From Plasmodium coatneyi (taxonomy: Eukaryota; Apicomplexa; Aconoidasida; Haemosporida; Plasmodiidae): a stretch of DNA of 64,000 nt. The DNA lies in the NCBI RefSeq assembly GCF_001680005.1, contig NC_033565.1, positions 601,501 to 665,500 of the forward strand, given 5' to 3'. The notes under the pieces are model-generated. The model was not told the DNA's origin and did not search any database. It saw nothing but the letters and a program-made list of their open reading frames with translations. The stretch's first letter is position 1; every line of letters begins with the position of its first letter. Both the position numbers and the translations under genes were made by a program. Positions 58,951 to 64,000 of the stretch are shown one piece after another.

Positions 58951-59291
58951 ATGTCACGACTGAATGAAGAAACTATGAAGCGTATTTTTGCATGCATTTA
59001 AAGTTCCCCCGTTTGGCCTATGCGTTTCAGTTTGCCTTTTCCCGGCGTTCCTCATAGCAGCCGCGTTGACATTCCTCTCGTGCTACATTCGACAGGAACC
59101 TAGTCGTGAACAAGCAAGCATTACCTGGTGGAACATATTGGTAATCCCTTTCATTTTATTTTTCCTTTTTTTGGGTCATTTTTTGCGGTTTTACGTGGTC
59201 CACCTTTTAAGTGACTTTTTTTTTTTTTTTCTTTCTTAAATAGCCAACTTGCAAATTAGCCGCTTTTTTTCTTTCCCTTTTGTTTTGCTAA
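58951..59291 (+). CDS. Candidate small spliced membrane protein, unknown function
   Basis: Proposed exons 58951-58981 (MSRLNEETMK, donor C|GTATTT) and 59031-59140 (acceptor GCGTTTCAG; reads LCLFPAFLIAAALTFLSCY, then RQEPSREQASITWWNIL). Phases agree. After WWNIL there is a G|GTAATC donor. A following T-rich stretch ends in TTCTTAAATAG at 59243, and a third exon 59244-59291 would add PTCKLAAFFLSLLFC and stop. Without that intron the frame runs on to about 59239 through a T-rich stretch encoding mostly Phe and Leu. Either way it is a protein of about 62-80 residues with one or two membrane helices. The size and helix-loop-helix layout recall tiny proteolipid subunits such as V-ATPase subunit e, but I cannot support that identity. 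Divergent from the TAF10-like gene. Confidence 0.42.
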
Positions 59292-60351
59292 ATGGGAATT
59301 ACACATAAAGTGTAATGAAATTACGCTCAAAGCGCGAAATGAAGAAGTTTAACCCATTTTCCCCTCTGCAAAAGGAGCTGAATCTCGAAACAAAGCAGAG
59401 CCGTGGAACGCGGACAGATTGAAACCCCTGTTAAAAAATTTCCCTCTTTTCACATGTTTTCAATCAGCTGAAAATTCCTTTGTTTCCCAATTTCGCAATT
59501 CTTTCCCAGTTGTACTTAACAATTCCTTTTTATAACATTTTTTTTCTTTCTTCTTTGGTGAAAAGATCGATTGCGCAGGGAACACACTTCGAATTGTACG
59601 CTGCACAGTCATTTGACAGAGAATAGTTATTTTCCTCTTTTCCCCTCCTCATTCGTTCTTATTGGATTCTTCTTCACAAAATAGCAGTTTTACGTAATTT
59701 CTAAGCAGTGCACATGCATTTGCGCGTTATACACTTTAGAAAAAAAAAAAAAAAAAAAAAAAGTTAAAAATCAATTACACATATGACAGTCTACTCGGTT
59801 AAAAAAAAGGAAATTAAAATAGAACAAATTAAAACGGGAAAAAAAAAAAAAAAAAAAAGAAATATACACATAATATGTAAACAATGTACACTCATCCGAT
59901 TACAATTTTTCGACTTATTTAAGCTTCCTAAATTCCCTCTTCTTCTGCAACCATGGAAAGAATCACTAATTAAAGTATGAGGAAAAAATAAAACAATTTT
60001 TTCCGTTCACCATTACACACCAAAAACGTAACCATTATTATGTTTTTTTTTTTGTCATTATAAATGAAAAAGAAAAAATTCCCTGCCCACACATTCTGCA
60101 CTAATAGCAGCACAAATTAACAACGTTCACGTAGCGGAAAAAATTAAACAACACTTCTTGTTAACGTTCATGTTGTCTAAATAAGCAAAATAGTATATAT
60201 CGAAAAAGGGAGGGCGGAACATTTTTGCGACATCGGGTAAATCCACTTTTACCGGCAAGTAGGTGCGGAAGTGTTCCCCGCCCTGTAGAGGAAAGAAGAG
60301 GCCCAAAAGGGCAGCAACTGTAAGAAGCGCGCCCGTAGCAACTATCTCAAA
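59292..60351. other. Intergenic region upstream of the 685-residue protein gene
   Basis: Promoter side of the next gene, with poly(A) runs at 59741-59762 and 59840-59858. I see no exon with consistent splice sites. Confidence 0.5.
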
Positions 60352-62409
60352 ATGCCAAATGTGAATGCCAATAAGCCCGGTGCTGGCCCCGATTGGACGA
60401 TTGCCCTGTCCCATGGCAACAACAACCATGTAGGGGAATATGTACAAAATAGTGACAACGTGAAAGACCCCCTGCAATGTGCCAGTAATAGCCAAAGAGG
60501 AAGTTTTCACAACAAGGCTGCACAAAACAGCTGCAGCGATAGCACTAGAAGCAGCAACCCCAACAATGAAGTACCCTCCCCCGATTTGTCGACGTCAAAT
60601 AGTGCAGCGAACGCTGCTCTTCCGAAAAATCACAACAATGATGACACGTACGAATTGTACCAGTTAAACGTAAAAAGTAATAGCAATGACTCGTCACCGC
60701 AAAAGTCTAAGTTGAGTGTAGCTAGCTACACACAACAGTATGAAGAATCCTACGAAGAAAGAACAAAATTCAACAAAAAAAAAAGTAGCTTTTATGATAA
60801 TAATGGGGTACCAGATAGTTATCCCTTTCTCCATAGCTATAATATTAGTCATACGGACAATGCGAATAGGAAGTATGATAACGGGGCACAGCAACAGAAC
60901 AATTACAGTGGTGGAGGCACCCCCGAGAAGAACAACACGCAGCATCCTAGCATGTTCGATCAGGGCGGTGCAGGGGGGCCAAACGAAAATGAAGGAGTGT
61001 CAATGTGGGGACCGGATAATTTGGAAAATTTCCGCTTGGGTAGGAAAGGGGCCTCTAATTGGGGTCCCGAAAAGGAGGAGTCGGGAAGCGGGGTAAGATG
61101 CGATGTAGGAAGCGATTCACCAAACGGACTGCCAAATGAACATGGTAATGCCAGTTGTGCCTCGGTAGGAGCAGCCGAGTGTTCCCCCCAGGGACATACC
61201 CAAAATGACGGTGATGGGAACAAGCTAAGCGTGCACAACTACGATGTAGACAAACGGTATCAAAATTTCTGCTCCAACCGAGAGAGAGCAATGAGTCATA
61301 CAAAGATATTCAATTATGAGGGAAGTGAGGAGGAGAAAATTACCAATCCGAAAGGTAAAGCGAATACCTTTGTCCCAAAGTACAATAACTTGTCAGCCAA
61401 GGAAATCCATTTTAACAGCCTCGCAGGGAATGATAACATAACTATTTTAGCTGCCAACAAAATGAAGTTAGATCTTTCCAAATTTTCCGAAAAGAATGAA
61501 GATGCCTTACCAGATGTATATCCATTTCATCTTTCCAGAGATACAAAAAATGGAGAAGAAAAGAAAAGAGCACATAGACCCCCTTGCTTGGAAAAGTTAT
61601 ACCCTACAAATTTTAACTATATAAATACGTATAAAAACAATAATGCTGATATTTCCCTAGAGGAAAGAAGAAGTTATATGAACTCCAGTCATATTTTTGA
61701 TTGTTATGATAATAAAATGGAACAACCCTATCAGAAGGGGTGCGAAAACACAACCGAAGTCGTGACCCATCGCATCAGCAAAGATGTAACCAATGTGGAC
61801 AACGAGAAGGAGGAAAAAAGGAAGGTGAACCCTCTGTATAGTGATTTATTTGGAAGGAAAACACCAGATATTAACCACAACGCTCCATGTGAAAAAATCA
61901 TGCCAACTACTTTGAATTGCAATTGGATGTATTCCCCCATCGACAGCAGGAAGTACTCGGAACAGTCCTTTAATTCGTCCGATTATTTACAATCTTGTGA
62001 AAAGGGAAACTTTAACAGGAAGTCATTTCTTGGAAAAGAAGTATATGATGATGAAAAGAAGAAAATCCTTCAAGAAGCAATAGAGAAGGGTTCCAGGGCT
62101 TTGTTCAGAGTACATATGCAGTCTATTTTACACGACGGTGTTAACTACAACTTGGAAGACTGCAATCATGTAGAAGCAACTTACCTCATTCTCCATAACA
62201 TAAGGGATTGCGTATCAGATGATGAGATAAAAGATGCTGTCAGGAAGAGCGGCGCGTTCGTAGTTACCTATGAACCGGAGTATGACTTCCTTTGTAATAG
62301 ACGCAAAAGCAACGCGAAGTTGTGCATTAGACATGCTAACGGGAAAGAGGGCTTAAATTTATTATCGAATCTGTTGGCTCAGCTGGCAATTACCGTTCAA
62401 TTCATGTGA
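60352..62409 (+). CDS. Plasmodium protein of 685 residues with RRM-like C-terminus, function unknown
   Basis: Single open exon starting MPNVNANKPGAGPDW. The first 560 residues or so are rich in Asn, Ser, Gly and charged residues and look disordered; they include repeated YPF or YPFLHS motifs (DSYPFLHSYN, DVYPFHLSRD). The last 120 residues look folded: KKKILQEAIEKGSRALFRVH, then EATYLILHNIRDCVSDDEIKDAV, GAFVVTYEPEYDF and AKLCIRHANGKEGLNLL, ending AITVQFM. The predicted order (strand, helix, two strands, helix, strand) is that of an RRM. YLILHNI would be the RNP2-like strand, but the aromatic RNP1 residues are weak. It may be a non-canonical RRM or a protein-binding variant. I do not recognise the gene. 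It is parallel to the candidate membrane gene and converges on the small basic gene. Confidence 0.85.
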   Translation: MPNVNANKPGAGPDWTIALSHGNNNHVGEYVQNSDNVKDPLQCASNSQRGSFHNKAAQNSCSDSTRSSNPNNEVPSPDLSTSNSAANAALPKNHNNDDTYELYQLNVKSNSNDSSPQKSKLSVASYTQQYEESYEERTKFNKKKSSFYDNNGVPDSYPFLHSYNISHTDNANRKYDNGAQQQNNYSGGGTPEKNNTQHPSMFDQGGAGGPNENEGVSMWGPDNLENFRLGRKGASNWGPEKEESGSGVRCDVGSDSPNGLPNEHGNASCASVGAAECSPQGHTQNDGDGNKLSVHNYDVDKRYQNFCSNRERAMSHTKIFNYEGSEEEKITNPKGKANTFVPKYNNLSAKEIHFNSLAGNDNITILAANKMKLDLSKFSEKNEDALPDVYPFHLSRDTKNGEEKKRAHRPPCLEKLYPTNFNYINTYKNNNADISLEERRSYMNSSHIFDCYDNKMEQPYQKGCENTTEVVTHRISKDVTNVDNEKEEKRKVNPLYSDLFGRKTPDINHNAPCEKIMPTTLNCNWMYSPIDSRKYSEQSFNSSDYLQSCEKGNFNRKSFLGKEVYDDEKKKILQEAIEKGSRALFRVHMQSILHDGVNYNLEDCNHVEATYLILHNIRDCVSDDEIKDAVRKSGAFVVTYEPEYDFLCNRRKSNAKLCIRHANGKEGLNLLSNLLAQLAITVQFM

Positions 62410-62713
62410 CGCTGTGTGAGTGCTATCATCACGGAGAGGAACCCTCCCGCATGCGCCCCCACCAGAGTGTGCGTAAAAACACGCCTCTTATGATTGCACC
62501 CGCTTTAACGGCCCTTTTTCCCCCCGTTTTGGGAAAAATCGTGGACTATGAAATTCATTTATGCTTAATTATAAAGTTAATGCTAGACGCTAATTCGGGC
62601 GTAAAACTGGGCACGTAAATTGGCATAAAATTATGCATAAAATGAAAACGATGATAAAATTAAACCAAACCCCAGTTTTCTTTTAGCACATTTTTTTTAA
62701 AGCAGCGCGAATG

Positions 62714-62744
<31 letters not shown>

Positions 62745-62919
62745 TTTAATTATACACCATCAGGGAGGAATGGTGACAAAATGACAGCCAGGGAACAGCC
62801 GAGTGGCATCTAAGTAGAAGCAATATAACAAAATACACACTAATCTTTAACCGAAAAAAATAAAAGAAAATAAAGGAAAATGAAAAAAAATGAAATGATC
62901 TGAATTAGACAAATTAAGG
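62410..62919. other. Intergenic region between convergent genes
   Basis: 3' flanks of two convergent genes, with an A29 run at about 62714-62742. The ORF at 62406-62618 directly follows the upstream stop codon, has no features and is not called. Confidence 0.5.
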
Positions 62920-63534
62920 TCACCCTCTAGTGAATTTTCCTTTTTTTGGTTTGTGAAAGATCTTCCTCGGTTTGCCCTTAACCTGAAAAGCAGAAGAGGG
63001 GGGGAAAGGAAAAAAAAAATAAGCGCAAAAATTACAATAAAAGCAAAAGGCCTTGTTTACGCGGTTAAGCAAATACACCGCATACATATGTGCGCGCAAG
63101 TAGGAGCATGCGACATATAGACACACATGCAATGGTCTAATCGATGAATCTTCTACGCGCGTAAAAAAGCAAAACGAAATAAAAGGCCTTCGTTTCAGTG
63201 GTGAAACAAATTGCCATTTTGCACACGCATGATGTATCTTTTCGTGTAAGCAATGTTAGCAATCAACGGGCGGAATTGCGCAGAAATACGTTCAAATATT
63301 TATTCGTTTGGATGGCATAGAATGTTATACTGTGTACACATTTAAAAAAAAAAAAAAAGAAAAAAAAGCAAAGGGCCGATTTTTGTTTAACACATTCCTT
63401 GTTATGTATTGCTTTACCTTTACCTTTACCTTTCGCTTTTTTTTTCTTTTTTTAAACTTTTTACGTTTTTGTATAATTTTTTCTTCTACATGATCTTCTT
63501 TTTTTGATGAATAATCATCTTCATTTAAGGACAT
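62920..63534 (-). CDS. Very basic small protein, about 55 residues, unknown (nucleolar-like)
   Basis: Two exons. Exon 1 is 63430-63534 (MSLNEDDYSSKKEDHVEEKI, then a Lys/Arg run). Exon 2 is 62920-62982 after a GCTTTTCAG acceptor, reading VKGKPRKIFHKPKKGKFTRG and stop. Both junctions are phase 0. The 55-residue product has an acidic start and a strongly basic remainder, as in small nucleolar or ribosome-associated proteins, but I do not recognise it. The donor is repeated in tandem: AAG is followed by GTAAAG three times, so ends at 63430, 63424 or 63418 all keep the frame and add VK units. The exon 1 frame also continues unspliced to 63325, encoding Phe-rich intron translation. Confidence 0.6.
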
Positions 63535-63765
63535 TTTTTGGAACTGTTTAAGAATGGGGGGGGGGAAATAGGAGTAAAATTTGTGGCAGCGTTTTTAAAG
63601 GCTCAGATTTTCGCAGCCGATGGCCAGAGTTTGCATCCGCTCAGGGGGGTTCGCGCGTAGGTGTGTTTATAATTATGCGTGTGTTGTAGTGTGGAGGTGA
63701 TTAAACTGCAGATTGCTCATATGTTCGCACGGTGACACTCCTTTGACGCGCATAAGTGCAAACTC

Positions 63766-63840
63766 TCAGTTTTTTACATTTAATAGGTTTTCTTCAAACG
63801 CCTTATCGAAGAAGTTGGCTTCTTTATTAATTAAACGCCA
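63766..63840 (-). CDS. Terminal exon of a gene continuing beyond the right edge
   Basis: On the minus strand a pyrimidine-rich stretch ends in CCCATTAG at 63841-63842. It is followed by a 25-codon open stretch ending in TGA: WRLINKEANFFDKAFEENLL, then NVKN. It reads like the last exon of a larger gene with its upstream exons past 64000, or after an intron of at least 160 bases. The product is not recognised and the upstream phase cannot be tested here. Confidence 0.5.
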   Translation of the reverse strand, partial: WRLINKEANFFDKAFEENLLNVKN

Positions 63841-64000
63841 CTAATGGGAAAAACAAGGAGGGGGAAAAACAAATATTTTGAAGTGGGAACTCGAATAATC
63901 TTACTGCATTCTTTTTTTTTTTTTTTTTTTCTTTAAATGGCGAAATAGGATGACGCTCATAATTTGTGCGCACGGATAAGTTTTAAATCAAAAAAATGAA

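Noticed and set aside
1..64000. tRNA genes, rRNA genes, CRISPR arrays, insertion sequences
   Set aside because: Looked for B-box-like GGTTCGAATC stretches, long rRNA-like GC islands, direct repeat-spacer patterns and transposase motifs; none found.

Overview
The window is nuclear DNA of a malaria parasite, most likely Plasmodium knowlesi or a very close simian relative. Evidence: roughly 40% GC with long poly(A)/poly(T) runs, AT microsatellites and Asn/Lys-rich proteins; KIR/PIR multigene-family genes at the left end; an internal block of telomere-type GGGTTYA repeats; and a KIR protein with a long identical match to the host surface protein CD99, a feature known from P. knowlesi. Genes are eukaryotic, many are spliced, and I built exon joins by hand from GT/AG sites, reading phase and family alignment.

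Layout. (1) 1-5340: accessory region with two minus-strand KIR genes. One is cut by the left edge and has two PIR domains; the other is complete, with the CD99-like stretch next to its membrane segment. (2) 5351-5850: internal telomeric repeat array, then a short GC-richer block. (3) 7190 onward: core genome. A 1716-residue triple-CCCH zinc finger protein (minus); a possible small spliced gene at 15655-16314 (minus); BUD31/G10 splicing factor (plus); IscA/SufA-type Fe-S assembly protein (minus); NIPA-type magnesium transporter (minus); organellar ribosomal protein bL17 (minus); a 26.5 kb gene for an approximately 8600-residue VPS13/chorein-like lipid-transfer protein (minus); BUD23 18S rRNA guanine-N7 methyltransferase (plus, ten exons); a minimal TAF10-like TFIID subunit (minus); a possible small membrane protein (plus); a 685-residue disordered protein with an RRM-like C-terminus (plus); a 55-residue very basic protein with tandem splice donors (minus); and the last exon of a gene running off the right edge (minus).

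How they fit together. The core genes are housekeeping: mRNA splicing (BUD31), ribosome maturation (BUD23), transcription initiation (TAF10), organellar translation and Fe-S assembly (bL17, SufA-like), ion transport and bulk lipid transfer. They are not an operon; each has its own intergenic space, commonly 1-4 kb and rich in homopolymers. The accessory left end serves host interaction. No rRNA, tRNA, CRISPR or insertion sequence was recognised. The clearest points of interest are the CD99-like stretch, the inverted internal telomere repeats at the accessory/core boundary, the giant VPS13-like protein with a frame break at an 18-A run, and several tiny spliced genes that simple ORF calling misses.
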